Assembly: GCF_030272615.1 (NCBI RefSeq)
Contig: NC_081408.1
Span: 605,297,673-605,361,672 of the forward strand
Origin: Cryptomeria japonica
Lineage: Eukaryota > Streptophyta > Pinopsida > Cupressales > Cupressaceae
Direction of reading: 5' to 3'
DNA length: 64,000 nucleotides
Made by a program: the position numbers and the translations under genes
In this document: positions 46,421 to 62,038 of the stretch, in pieces
Layout: the number at the start of each line of letters is the position of its first letter
Position numbering within the stretch: the first letter of the stretch is position 1
The notes under the pieces: generated by a model
Databases searched by the model: none
What the model saw: only the letters and a program-made list of their open reading frames with translations
What the model was told of the DNA's origin: nothing

Positions 46421-49400
46421 CTAATCAGGGCAGATTTTAGTGATATAAGAAGATTGGGTTTGTATGGGTCAACTGAGAACAGAGTGTTTGATAGGGGTAG
46501 ATATGAGTTCTTCATTTTTGGTGGCCTAGGGCCACCAAATGAAGTTTTATGATTTGGTTTCAATTGTGTGCAATGGTTGAGTTGCCCAATGGAGTAGGCA
46601 CCTAGTTTACATCCCGAAGAAATCTAGAATCTTGCCATGCCCGCAAGGGGCATGCGTCCTCAAATATGAGTGACTATTGGAACCTTAAATTTTTGCAAAA
46701 TTAAAGTGCCTATTCACCTTTAGTTTGGTGACAAAAATAAAGTTTGATCCTTCGCACAATCTATCCTGAAGCTCATTTTCGTCAATTAAAATTTTGCAAG
46801 TCAGAATTCATCATGTAAAACCTTTTGATAAAAAAATGATCTCGAGACATGTGAGTATGGTTGTCCAATTCCATTGTCGTTGGGTGAGTTCTGATATGCT
46901 TTTTAATGTATTTTTTACTACGACTGGTCTAGATTTGGTGTCCCAAAAAATTGAAACTTTAAAAAATCCGAGGGCGGCCCATTTCTTATTTCTTATTTCT
47001 GATTTCAAGTGTGGACTGCTTTCTTTGCCCAATATGGCTATCACATGATGAGTACTTATGCACATTTTAGTTTTCGAGGTATAGTCGGTATGATGGGCAT
47101 CCATTAATGGTTGTGTAAAGTGTTAGAAAGCATATCATTCAGGAATTGCTTGTGTCTTCTGACTTTTAGTTGTCATTGACAAGAAGCATTGTTGTTTATT
47201 ATGTGCACAACACAACTGAGAAATGACAGAAGTAAAGACACATGAATATGCAGCAAATTAGTAATAGGGTATTGGCATTATTTTTTGGAATCCTTGTGCA
47301 GTATGAATAGTAACTAAATGTTAGATAGCATTGTAATGTTATCGCAATTTGACAAATAGAATGGTTTGATTGGGGCCAATGATGCAAAATATATCTGTTG
47401 AGAGATGAAATTTATGCTATCCGCATGCTCATATTGCACATTGCATTGTATCTTCCTATCTTTCTGATGCCTTGTGATCTGCACTTCTTCCACTCCCAAA
47501 CCAGAGCAAAATGATTGTGTTGGAGACAATCCAGTAAGGTTTCAATGGAGAAAACTATGACATCAAGAAAAACATGATTATATGTAGTGCCATGAGGGAA
47601 TGATAAAATGCAATTTTTTGGCTACATTATGCTCTATTTTGGGTCGACACTGTCCTATGGGAAATGAGGCACCTACAATGGATTGACTATAGGTGGAAAT
47701 ATAGAAGTGGCTTTTGATTGGTGTAGTGAGGACTTGTGGTAAAGCTTAAAGCATACTATAATTATTGAGTATATGAATGAGACAAATTTTAGCAAGCCAA
47801 GGATTAATGGACGAAACTTTGTAATTCCTTTTTCTTTTGTCTTTACTTATCTACTGTAAAAAATGGAGTTGGAAAATAAAGGAGAACATGTATTGCACAA
47901 GAAATATGATTCAACTAATGTGTAGATTGTAAACAGTTGCAGACATGGTATGAGCAGAGATGTTGAGTGCATGCTAAATTTTGGCAAAATGTTAAATATA
48001 GCAGGAAAGAATTTAGATTTTTATGGGATGAAATATCATATGCCTGGTGTGTATGGAATTTTAAATGCATAGAGGTTAATGTTCAATTAAGTGCATGCTA
48101 GAAAGAAAATTTAAATTGCCAAATGATGGGTTTTCACTAAGGGGTATTATATTTATCAATAAAGGTAATGTGCAACAACAAAATAATTTTTCACAAGTGA
48201 AATATATTTCAGGGGAAGAATAAGAGAAAAGGCAAAAGACAAAATTCAAATGAAAGACAAAGGGGTATGCTTAAGAATTTTCTATCTGTCAGGTGTCACA
48301 AACTAGTTGGATATCAAGATGCCAAGTGTCTTCCACAAATTCATCTTGGGGCTCTCTTCTTCTTCTTTTTATTCCTCTTCCTTTCTTTGGTGATGGATTC
48401 TTGTTTTGGGTAGTTATGGGCAGAAAAGCTAGTTTCACCCAGAAGAGTTCTTTGAAGTTCAGATCATTAATGTTGTGTTTTCGCTCTCAAATAATACCAG
48501 GCAATTTGATCTATGCTTAATGGGTATATGTTTCATTGTAAATGTCTCTTTTATGTAATACATTATCCTTTTAATCAAATCAATCAAGGATTATGATGTT
48601 TTTAATGGTACATTTGCTGCAGTAGGCACTTAGAATGACATTTGTTCAAGGAATAGATTAAATTTTCTTTTAGTTGAATGTCAAGGATATTGTTTGCTGC
48701 ATTTAGGATTTCAAAGAAGATTTGCAATGTTTGCTATAGTTGGTTTCATTAGTGTAAGGCGGTAATGTGTTCGTGGCCATTAAATTTGTATGTAGATTGT
48801 TATTTGAAGAAAGTGTTTCATTTTTTATTCTATAATGGATAAGACACCAGTCTGATTTATCTTTCTTGTCAAGTCACGGCTGGAAACAACTTTAAATCTA
48901 AAGAATAGTTTCATTTCATGTTATAAGTTATTTTGATTTTTTTTGTGTTTTCATGAAGTTAAAGAGTACAAAAGTTGTGTTGAGAGTGGTTTATTTACCA
49001 TTCTTTTGTCTATTTGAGATGGAGACATCGTGTTTAAGTTGTTTGTTCACAACGCAATTCAAACAAAATGGGATTGTGATTGAATTTCTGAAATTTAAAA
49101 TACCCATTACCCATAAAACTGAGAACCATCCACATTTCATAGGTTTTTAGCTTGTTGTTTAGTGCAAGTTTTATCAATTCTCAGACCATTCACTAGGAAC
49201 ACCCTCTCGAGTCATGTGGAGCTCAAAGTGCACAAGGTTGTTTGTAGCATTGTTCATTGGCCTTTCTTGTCTCCAGTTTAGTGATAGTGCAAGATCTTTG
49301 TCCTAAGCTCCTAGTCCCATGTTTTAAGAAATGCATCTCCCCTTATGATTGAGGGTTGCAAGAAAAAACACCAATACCTTGCTAGACCAATTTGACTCTC

Positions 49401-49727
49401 CTCGCTTTTCACATGGATCACACAACATAACACACTTTGTTGTCCAGTGAAATTTGTGCTTCTCCATGGATCACCTAATAGAACGCAACTTTCTAACTAG
49501 TGGAATCCATGTTCCTTTGTTTCTTGCCCCATGAGCCCATAGCATAACATACCTTACAAGTTGTTAGATCATGGTTTCTTGTCTCATCAATTGATGTATG
49601 CTCTTACTCCTTCTATAAGTAGCTCATATTTTATCTAGGCGGGTCCCAAACATAGTAGCTCTCCTTGAGATAATGTGGCAACTTTAGAAATGAATCAAAT
49701 AGGAAAGACTCATTCTTCTTACCAACC
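46421..49727. other. Intergenic, nothing recognised
   Basis: AT-rich sequence with only short open frames. The one structured feature is a near-perfect 21-bp palindrome TTGGTGGCCTAGGGCCACCAA at about 46,519-46,539. Confidence 0.5.
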
Positions 49728-50132
49728 ATGGTATTTTTAAATTTCACAATAACATCAAAGGGGGGGTTGTTGCAAGCATATAGAATGAAAATGGGAAAGA
49801 AAAAAAATGTGGATCCAAATAATTTTATTAACTCTAGACTACAGAAAAAAGTGAGAAAATATCCATATGAATTTGAGTATAATGAACCTAAGGATTTGAT
49901 CAAGAATTGCATGAACAATGAGTAATTTGCAAAAAAGAGAGAAAAGTTGTACAAGATTTTGATTGGAGAAATAAAGAGAGAAGCATGTATTGAAATCAAA
50001 TATCCTATCATTAGAATAAAAAAAATGCTAGATCATATTGAAACTTTGGTATTTGTACCTTGTAATATGACTTTAGGAATTGTAGGACCTAATGTTCAAG
50101 ATTTTTTTATACTTGAAAAAACTCTAGCTTGA
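49728..50132 (+). pseudogene. Possible small coding relic, unknown
   Basis: One plus-strand frame of about 134 codons broken by a single TAA at 49,923-49,925. It is lysine-rich with KYPYEFEYNEPKDLIKNC and FVPCNMTLGIVGPNVQDFF. The composition is protein-like, but I recognise no family, and chance cannot be excluded. Confidence 0.25.
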
Positions 50133-52029
50133 GTAAGAAGTTAAGCCTTTAGTCTATCGACAATATCACCCCAACGAAGTTTGAACCTTGATAGCAAGAA
50201 CAACAACACCACAACTGAAACATCACACTGTGCCAATATCAGCTCTACCCAATCTATTTTGTCCACATGGTAGTTCTAAATTTTCCTATCAGATAGATTT
50301 TTATTTCTTGATTGGTGTTAGGACATTCTTGCAAATTGATGTCCCACTTGTTCAACGAGTTGTTGTTCTACTTCATCCAAATTTTCTTCCTACAGTCTAG
50401 TACCTCCTCAATAGCTATTTTGGGCCGGTGATGGTTATCCATTTACTTGCACAATCCATCAAATAGTCCCTTGAAGCATAAGTGATCCTATAATGTTAAT
50501 TGTTTTGAAAACTATGCAATGGTTTGCTCATTCTAGCCTTTGATTCCACAAATTGATTAGGTTATCATATGGATTTTAGTTTAGGATTGCTAGAGGCTTG
50601 CTTCTTGGATTGTATTTTCTCTTTAGTATCTAACAACAAAAAATTTCCAATCATGGTAGAGTTTGGATCTGTAATCATTAGATTCAGAGCGTTTTGCTAA
50701 TCAATATTTTCCAACATTAATCATCTACCAAGGAGTCATTAGTTGATGCTAGTTTTCTATATTCATGCAAAAAAATTATAATTGTAAAAAAAAAAAATCC
50801 TTTTTACATCATTAGAATTTCTTCTTCCACATGAATAGGGAAAACTTGAAAGAATCATATAATCAATTTCAACATTCTAGTATTAGTAACTACTATTAAT
50901 TATAATCACATCTAACAAAAACATATTGCTGATTCATTAGCAACATAACCTATGAAGGGACATTTTTTTCCATATTTGTCTACACACGTTATATGTAGTT
51001 TTAAAATACAGTATTGTGATGGCAACATTGTTCAAAGTTGATTAAAAATTCATAAGAAATCACTAACATAGTTCAAATTAATTGTTAGATCCAAACTTAA
51101 ATAATTAAATTAAATTAATTTTGATGATGGTGTATGATATAGTTTAATTATTATCATTATAAAATTGGTTTTGATGTATTATTTAAAAGAATTTAAATCA
51201 GTAAGAGTTATCAAATGATTGATAGAAATAAATATTTATAGACCTGTTAAGACAAGTAGTGTACAAAATGGACCATAAATAATTGTGCCTATTTTTTGGG
51301 ACTGTGTAAGATAGAAGGCTAGTATTGTGGGTGGGCCTGTCACAAATTGTAGGGATTATAATATTTGATGAAGAGTAATGTTGAACATATAACTTCCATA
51401 AAGAATTTAGTTGATTAAGGTAGACTATCAAAGTTGATCCTGACTCATTTAATTTATTTCTATGCATAAAGAGACATTTGTGGCATTCTGCATTATGTTA
51501 GTGTGCTGGTATGCTACCGTCTTCTTTCTGTGGCACCAGGAACATAAAAATACAAATTGTAGTAGGGAAGATGACAAACAATATTCACAGAAGCATGGTT
51601 TCAGATCATTCAGAATACAAGATGCTCATTGATTTTATAAATAGGAATTGAAGTACATAAATTGGCCAATGAGCCTTTTTTAGCTGGCACTTTATTCAAT
51701 GTTATTCAATAGTGCAGCCATGGATTAATGAATTCTTCTCAGTACCGAATAGAAGTGATGTTCACAAGGAGAGAGCATAAAAAAGATCCCTATTACTAAC
51801 GAGTACAATTAGCAATATCGATCTTGTGAAGTTCACTGAACGTGCAGTAACATGCATGATGAACCTTCTGAACAGTGTTATTGTAACAACAGCTACATTT
51901 TCAAACAATAAATAAAATGGAGGTGGTACTGTCCCAAAGATTGTTGCTTTATGTGGGCAGGCATTTATTGTATTGTATGCTTCATGACCTACAAAATGTA
52001 AGAACAATGAAATCATTAGCTTTTCTTCA
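50133..52029. other. Downstream flank of the extensin gene, nothing recognised
   Basis: AT-rich. TTTATT at 51,964-51,969 is AATAAA on the minus strand, about 160 bp after the extensin stop, and is a possible poly(A) signal. Confidence 0.4.
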
Positions 52030-52126
52030 TCATATGTAATTCCTAGAGAGAACTAATTTGTAAGGAATAACATTTGTGAAAAAGAAAACATACCTAGTGG
52101 AAGGCAACAACCTTGGTGGGAACAGT

Positions 52127-55099
52127 CTATAATGGTGGAGGTGGAGATTTGTAATAGTATGGTGGAGGAGGAGAAGAAGATGGAGGAGGTGGGGAGCTGT
52201 AGTAGTATGGTGGTGGCGGGGAAGGAGATGGAGGTGGTGGGGAAGGAGATGGAGGTGGTGGAGGTGAAGGGGATGGTGGGGGAGGAGACTTGTAATAGTA
52301 GGGAGGTGGGGGTGAAGGGGATGGCGGAGGAGGGGATTTGTAGTAGTAGGGAGGTGGAGGTGAAGGTGATGGCGGGGGAGGAGATTTGTAGTAGTATGGA
52401 GGTGGAGGTGAAGGAGATGGTGGAGGAGGAGACTTGTAGTAGTATGGTGGAGGGGGAGATGGGGATGGAGGAGGGGGTGATTTGTAGTAATAAGGAGGTG
52501 GAGGTGAAGGGGATGGAGGAGGAGGTGATTTGTAGTAGTATGGGGGAGGAGGAGAGGGTGATGGTGGGGGAGGAGATTTGTAATAATAGGGGGGTGGAGG
52601 TGAGGGAGATGGTGGTGGTGGTGATTTGTAGACATACGGTGGTGGAGGTGAGGGAGATGGTGGTGGTGGTGACTTGTAGACATACGGTGGTGGAGGTGAT
52701 GGAGATGGTGGAGGAGGAGACTTGTAGTAATATGGTGGAGGAGGAGATGGTGATGGAGGAGGGGGTGACTTGTAGTAATAAGGAGGTGGAGGTGAAGGGG
52801 ATGGAGGAGGAGGTGATTTGTAGTAGTATGGAGGAGGAGGAGAGGGTGATGGTGGAGGAGGAGATTTGTAGTAATATGGGGGAGGAGGAGAGGGGGATGG
52901 TGGTGGTGGTGACTTGTAGTAATATGGTGGTGGAGGTGATGGAGATGGTGGAGGAGGAGACTTGTATTCGTATGGTGGAGGGGGAGATGGTGATGGAGGA
53001 GGGGGTGACTTGTAGTAATAAGGAGGTGGAGGTGAAGGGGATGGAGGAGGAGGTGACTTGTAATAGTAAGGGGGAGGAGGAGAGGGTGATGGTGGTGGTG
53101 GGGATTTGTAATAGTATGGTGGTGGTGGAGAGGGTGATGGGGGAGGAGGGGACTTGTAGTAGTATGGTGGAGGAGGGGATGGTGATGGTGGAGGAGGAGA
53201 GTATGGTGATGGAGGAGGTGGGGACTTGTAGTAGTATGGAGGAGGAGGGGAAGGTGATGGTGGAGGTGGGGACTTGTAGTAGTATGGTGGTGGAGGTGAT
53301 GGTGATGGTGGTGGAGGAGACTTGTAGTAATAAGGAGGAGGAGGAGATGGCGAGGGAGGGGGTGGAGACTTGTAGTAATAGGGAGGAGGGGGAGATGGTG
53401 ATGGTGGGGGTGGAGATTTGTAGTAATAGGGTGGAGGAGGAGATGGTGATGGTGGGGGTGGAGACTTGTAGTAGTAAGGAGGAGGAGGAGATGGTGAGGG
53501 TGGGGGTGGAGACTTGTAGTAGTATGGTGGAGGTGGAGATGGTGATGGAGGGGGAGGTGATTTGTAGTAGTAGGGTGGTGGTGGTGAGGGGGATGGAGGA
53601 GGAGGCGATTTGTAGTAATATGGGGGAGGAGGAGAGGGGGATGGTGGAGGTGGTGACTTGTAGTAATATGGTGGAGGAGGTGATGGGGATGGTGGGGGAG
53701 GAGACTTGTAGTAGTATGGTGGAGGTGGAGATGGTGATGGAGGGGGAGGCGACTTGTAGTAGTAAGGTGGTGGTGGTGAGGGGGATGGAGGAGGAGGCGA
53801 TTTGTAGTAATATGGGGGAGGAGGAGAGGGGGATGGTGGAGGTGGTGACTTGTAGTAATATGGTGGAGGAGGTGATGGGGATGGTGGTGGAGGAGACTTG
53901 TAGTAGTACGGTGGAGGTGGAGATGGTGATGGAGGGGGAGGTGACTTGTACTCATATGGTGGAGGGGGTGATGGTGATGGAGGAGGGGGTGACTTGTAGT
54001 AATAAGGAGGTGGAGGTGAAGGAGATGGAGGAGGAGGTGACTTGTACTGATAAGGGGGAGGTGGAGAAGGTGATGGTGGTGGTGGGGACTTGTAATAGTA
54101 TGGTGGTGGAGGAGAGGGGGATGGTGGAGGTGGTGACTTGTAGTAATACGGTGGAGGGGGATATGGTGATGGAGGAGGGGGTGACTTGTAATAATAAGGA
54201 GGTGGTGGTGAAGGGGATGGAGGAGGAGGTGACTTGTAGTAATAAGGGGGAGGGGGAGAGGGTGATGGTGGTGGTGGAGACTTGTAATAGTATGGTGGTG
54301 GAGGAGAAGGTGATGGGGGAGGAGGGGACTTGTAGTAGTATGGTGGAGGAGGGGATGGTGATGGTGGAGGTGGAGACTTGTAATAGTAGGGAGAAGGAGA
54401 GTATGGTGATGGAGGAGGTGGGGATGGTGATGGAGGGGGAGGTGACTTATAGTAGTAGGGTGGTGGAGGTGAGGGAGATGGAGGAGGAGGTGACTTGTAG
54501 TAGTAGGGTGGTGGTGGTGAGGGGGATGGAGGAGGAGGTGATTTGTAGTAATATGGGGGAGGAGGAGAGGGGGATGGTGGAGGTGGTGACTTGTAGACAT
54601 ATGGTGGAGGAGGTGATGGAGATGGTGGAGGAGGAGACTTGTACTCATATGGTGGAGGGGGAGATGGTGATGGAGGAGGGGGTGACTTGTAGTAATAAGG
54701 AGGTGGTGGTGAAGGGGATGGAGGAGGAGGTGATTTGTAGAGGTACGGGGGAGGAGGAGATGGTGATGGTGGTGGTGGAGACATGTAATAGTATGGTGGT
54801 GGAGGAGAGGGTGATGGTGGCGGTGGGGACTTGTAATAGTATGGTGATGGCGATGGTGATGGTGATGGTGATGGTGATGGTGATGGTGATGGTGGTGGTG
54901 ACTTGTGGTGATGGCGGTGACCACGAGACTTGTGATGGTATGGTGGAGGGGGAGACTTGTATTCATATTCACTCAAAGTACGGCCCCCCTCCACATTTGC
55001 AGAAGCAGCATTGCTGATGCTGGCAATGAATCCCACCAGTAGGACTGTAACAAGCCGGAGGCAGAGGCTAGTGCCCCCTCCCCGTTCAAACTCCACCAT
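52127..55099 (-). CDS. Extensin-like hydroxyproline-rich glycoprotein, 990 residues
   Basis: A structural protein of the plant cell wall. I place the start at ATG 55,099 (MVEFERGGG), not at the upstream in-frame ATG at 55,309, because the TATA box (55,211-55,223) lies between them. The first 35 residues form a signal peptide with core LVTVLLVGFIASI and a likely cut after NAASA. Then come a Tyr/His/Lys-rich start (YHHKSRGHRHHHKS), an (SP)n run, and more than 50 copies of a 16-residue unit made of YYYK, SPPPP, SPS and PPPP. In the family, SPPPP serines and hydroxyprolines carry arabinose and galactose. YXY triplets form isodityrosine cross-links, and YK-type sites are used by wall peroxidases. 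Rare units have YEYK, YVYK, YLYK, YQYK or YYYM. There is no stop or shift in 2.9 kb of tandem repeat, so the gene looks active. The last units end YYYSS, then SPPPPL. An AGGTATGT donor-like site follows the stop at about 52,089-52,096, so a 3'-UTR intron is possible. Confidence 0.9.
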   Translation of the reverse strand: MVEFERGGGTSLCLRLVTVLLVGFIASISNAASANVEGGRTLSEYEYKSPPPPYHHKSRGHRHHHKSPPPSPSPSPSPSPSPSPSPYYYKSPPPPSPSPPPPYYYMSPPPPSPSPPPPYLYKSPPPPSPSPPPPYYYKSPPPPSPSPPPPYEYKSPPPPSPSPPPPYVYKSPPPPSPSPPPPYYYKSPPPPSPSPPPPYYYKSPPPPSPSPPPPYYYKSPPPPSPSPPPPSPYSPSPYYYKSPPPPSPSPPPPYYYKSPPPPSPSPPPPYYYKSPPPPSPSPPPPYYYKSPPPPSPSPPPPYYYKSPPPPSPYPPPPYYYKSPPPPSPSPPPPYYYKSPPPPSPSPPPPYQYKSPPPPSPSPPPPYYYKSPPPPSPSPPPPYEYKSPPPPSPSPPPPYYYKSPPPPSPSPPPPYYYKSPPPPSPSPPPPYYYKSPPPPSPSPPPPYYYKSPPPPSPSPPPPYYYKSPPPPSPSPPPPYYYKSPPPPSPSPPPPYYYKSPPPPSPSPPPPYYYKSPPPPSPSPPPPYYYKSPPPPSPSPPPPYYYKSPPPPSPSPPPPYYYKSPPPPSPSPPPPYYYKSPPPPSPSPPPPYYYKSPPPPSPSPPPPYYYKSPPPPSPSPPPPYYYKSPPPPSPYSPPPPSPSPPPPYYYKSPPPPSPSPPPPYYYKSPPPPSPSPPPPYYYKSPPPPSPSPPPPYYYKSPPPPSPSPPPPYEYKSPPPPSPSPPPPYYYKSPPPPSPSPPPPYYYKSPPPPSPSPPPPYYYKSPPPPSPSPPPPYYYKSPPPPSPSPPPPYYYKSPPPPSPSPPPPYVYKSPPPPSPSPPPPYVYKSPPPPSPSPPPPYYYKSPPPPSPSPPPPYYYKSPPPPSPSPPPPYYYKSPPPPSPSPPPPYYYKSPPPPSPSPPPPYYYKSPPPPSPSPPPPYYYKSPPPPSPSPPPPYYYKSPPPPSPSPPPPPSPSPPPPSPSPPPPYYYSSPPPPSSSPPPPYYYKSPPPPL
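52140..54960 (-). repeat. 48-bp coding tandem repeat of the extensin gene
   Basis: More than 50 units of 48 bp, each coding for 16 residues. Blocks of several units recur (for example around the GAATAC/TATGAGTAC variants at about 52,965, 53,950 and 54,645), so the array grew by duplication of multi-unit blocks as well as single units. A hexamer GGTGAT array codes for the (SP)n run at 54,840-54,900. Confidence 0.95.
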
Positions 55100-55210
55100 G
55101 CCTACTTCTCTTGAGCCAAAACAACACAATAAAATGCCTGTCAAGCTCGGATTTCTCCCGCAGAGGAGCACAGAAGCTCCTATCTGATACCCAAAACAAA
55201 TGCAAGCAAG

Positions 55211-55223
55211 TCGTTTATATAGC
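55211..55223 (-). promoter_or_regulatory. TATA box of the extensin gene
   Basis: Minus strand GCTATATAAACGA, about 112 bp before ATG 55,099. A start of transcription about 30 bp downstream would leave a leader of about 80 nt. It argues against use of the upstream ATG at 55,309. Confidence 0.7.
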
Positions 55224-55309
55224 AGAAATCTAGATCCATCTGCCAGCCCAAGCCTCAACTGGCATTCATTCTGACAGTGTGGCAGCAAAATCACCAATCT
55301 CTGAAGCAA

Positions 55310-59394
<4,085 letters not shown>

Positions 59395-60464
59395 TGTTAG
59401 GTCCCGGAGACAACTGAGAGGCGGAGGGGTTGGGGGGGGGGGGGGGGGGGTGAATCAGTTGTCTAATAAATTCAAACCAAAAACAACTTAACCAACTTAT
59501 ATACTCAATACCAATAAACCAGTTTCTTATGCCGGTAGACAGTTTTATCAGTTAATTGCAATACCGGTAAGGATTAATGCATGAGACAAAAAGACAATAA
59601 CATCCACAACACATAACACCAATATTTGTATGTGGAAACCCTGTAAGGGGAAAAACCACAGTGGGAAACCTTACCCACAATCAGATGATACTACTGTAGA
59701 TAGTAAGTGTATACAAATGGGGTCTGCACGTGCAGAAAGGCCAAGCGCCTAGAGCTCACTGCTCAAACACAAAATAGGAGTCACACTGACTACAATTGGA
59801 TGGTTAAATCCAATAAGAGTGTACTGCTTAAATTAGCATCTTCTATGCTGGATTCAGTGCCGGTTTAGTTCTGATTGTCTTCACAAAAACCTTCCTTCAA
59901 TCTTCAAATGATGTCTGCATGTATAGCTCTACTTATTCTCACATATACCTTCACGCACTTTCTTCTTCGCATTCCACATCCGATCTTACATTTATATCAT
60001 AACCCAGGACCAATTTTAGTAGGTCGACTCTAAAGGATATTACAATAAAATCAATTTACAAATAAATTAATGCTCGATGCAATAACCGATTCAACATGTC
60101 GGCTTAATGCATTTACAACAATAATAAATCATCTCCATAGTCTGCCATGCTGATCTGGAAAAGATAAGCCTGCTGGTGTATAACCTGGACCTATTTGCCG
60201 GTAACAGCAAATATGCAAATACAAATATGCTATTGAACAAATCTTCAAGACAAAGTGATTAAACGATGTCTTTGACATAACCAGGTGTTTTCCATGCCAT
60301 TCCAAGTGCCAGTGATCATTATATCTTGCCGGTGTACCAGATACCGGTGACTGTGCATGAGTTATTTGCTTGTCGGTGAATGTTGCTGATTCTCCAAAGT
60401 GCCAGAGTTGATAAGTGTTAGTAGGTGTCGACATCAATGGTAAAACCATACCAAAATACCAACA
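59395..60464 (-). repeat. Copia-F 3' LTR
   Basis: 1,070 bp, TGTTAGGTCC...TACCAACA on the plus strand. Near its left end, a G-run is framed by the perfect 10-bp arms AGACAACTGA (59,408-59,417) and TCAGTTGTCT (59,455-59,464), the hairpin type shared with the other Copia LTRs. Confidence 0.88.
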
Positions 60465-60486
60465 ATTTGCCCCTTTGGCATTGATG
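60465..60486 (-). other. Copia-F polypurine tract and flank
   Basis: Plus strand ATTTGCCCCTTTGGCATT; on the minus strand CCAAAGGGGCAAAT before the LTR start TGTTGG. The CATCAATGCC block is shared with Copia-1 and NA-1. Confidence 0.85.
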
Positions 60487-60842
60487 GCAACATAAGATGG
60501 AAAAACCATCAAAGTGCCAAGACAGAAATGCCAAATACCAAAAACCAACAATTTCCTAAAAAGAGATCATAACCAGAAATCAAAATTCAGATATAAATAA
60601 TCTCTCCCCAAAGTAACAATCTCTCCCCTTGAGAGTGACATGTGTCTTTCTTGTGCTTTTCCATATACCAATCTCTCCCCCTTTGACATCAAATGCCAAA
60701 GTAATATAAAAACCATTTTCAGATATAAAATACCAATCAATTCAGTATACCAACTACTCCTCCTGAGAAGTAGCTTCCTCATCAAAGCCGAAGTAAAAGA
60801 TTTCTCTGTTAATTCTGTCGGTCGATGACAAACATCAACTTT

Positions 60843-61078
60843 CTAGGTCTCTACCGGTGGGGGTATGTTCCGAAGCTGGTCTCTAAGATATTCAAAGGTT
60901 TCCTCAGGCAGAGGTTTAGTGAAAATATCTGCAATCTACTTTTTAGTATTCACATAAACCAGTTGTATTTCTTTTGCTTCAACATTTTCCCTTAGAAAAT
61001 TCAGTTTTATAGAAACATGTTTGGTTTTAGAATGTAATATCGGGTTCTTAGATATATCAATTACTGCAGTGTTATCAG
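60843..61078 (-). pseudogene. Copia-F RNase H C-terminal fragment
   Basis: Minus-strand translation contains DNTAVIDISKNPILHSKTKH, NFLRENVEAKEIQLVYV and DIFTKPLPEETFEYLR, the standard end of a Copia polyprotein, closing with TAG at 60,843-60,845. One in-frame TAG is at 60,936-60,938. The frame is cut at its N-terminal side by Ty3-E. The 360 bp between tract and stop (60,487-60,842) are non-coding. Confidence 0.9.
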
Positions 61079-61535
61079 TGTAGACATATAAAAATGACCA
61101 TACTCCTAAATGAATATTTTATGTTCATTTCTCTATTTAATTAAATCCAATTTAATTAAATTATCCACATTCCTCTATTTAATTAAGTAAATTACTCAAT
61201 TTATTTAAATTAAATTCACTATACCCATTTAATGAATAAATCATTTTATTCAATTAAAACCCTTCTATCCACTTTTAATTAAATTCAAATTTAATTAAAT
61301 AGTTATCCTAAATTAAATAAATCTAATTTATTTAATTACAACCAAATTGAATGAAATTCATTAAATTCAATTAAATCCTATTATCCCTCCATCCACTTGC
61401 AAAATCCTACATCTCCCACTTGCCTTCCTAAACCCCTTTCTAATCCCTTCTAGACTCTTCTAATCGCTTCTAATTAGCCTAACCCATCTTCTAAACTTTG
61501 TCACATCCCTAAGCAAGGGGAGGTCACTTCTCAAA

Positions 61536-61667
61536 TCCTCAAAGTCTTTGATAACCATTAAAGGCTTCAAGCCTTCAACCACTTAATTCCTCAAAGTCTT
61601 TGATAACCATTAAAGGCTTCAAGCCTTCAACCACTTAATTCCCCAAAGTCTTCATAACCATTAATGG
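61536..61667 (+). repeat. 52-bp tandem repeat in Ty3-E LTR
   Basis: Two near-identical 52-bp copies (61,536-61,587 and 61,588-61,639) and a partial, diverged third. Each contains the palindrome GGCTTCAAGCC. Confidence 0.9.
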
Positions 61668-62030
61668 TTAACTCAAACCCTCTTACATGGTTAAAGAATT
61701 TCTTTTAACTCAACCTTCATCCAACCCAAGGGTCTCATCAAGCCTTTAATGCTTTGACCATGATTATCTCTTAATCATTTGCACAAGGGTTTATCCTTGG
61801 ATTAACTCTTAATCCAGTGGGTAATCTTAACTTAGGCTTGACCCTTACCTTCTAGATAACCCTAAGGTCTTCTCAGGTATTTAATATCTCCAACCCCTTT
61901 TCTCAACCCAACCCTATGTTGACACTTGTCACCATTTCATTGGTGCCAATTACAAACATGGATCCCCAACTTTCAAACTCAACCCTTGATCAACTCTTTC
62001 AATCCTGACCATCCATTGCCCTGTTTTTGC

Positions 62031-62038
62031 TATAAATA
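62031..62038 (+). promoter_or_regulatory. TATA box of Ty3-E LTR
   Basis: TATAAATA in a GC-balanced context followed by AGAGCTCTCATTCC; transcription would start near 62,065. Confidence 0.6.

Larger units (their letters stand above)
59395..61078 (-). mobile_element. Copia-F: 3' end of a Copia element (LTR plus RNase H end)
   Basis: LTR 59,395-60,464, inverted polypurine tract, then the C-terminal part of RNase H on the minus strand. It stops at 61,078, where Ty3-E begins. The remaining part would lie beyond Ty3-E, outside the window. Confidence 0.88.

Noticed and set aside
49631-50011. A 126-codon minus-strand frame (Phe/Leu-rich)
   Set aside because: Shadow of the lysine-rich plus-strand frame; the composition reflects A-rich DNA read backwards.
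52140-54960. CRISPR-like array
   Set aside because: The regular 48-bp units are coding tandem repeats without unique spacers, in a plant gene.
52132-55017. A 961-codon open frame on the plus strand and a 980-codon second minus-strand frame (His/Leu-rich) over the extensin gene
   Set aside because: Both are shadows of the 48-bp repeat, which has no stops in these frames. They lack natural composition, and only the extensin frame has a signal peptide and family motifs.
55100-55309. 70-residue N-terminal extension of the extensin frame from ATG 55,309
   Set aside because: The TATA box lies downstream of that ATG, and the signal peptide starts only after ATG 55,099.
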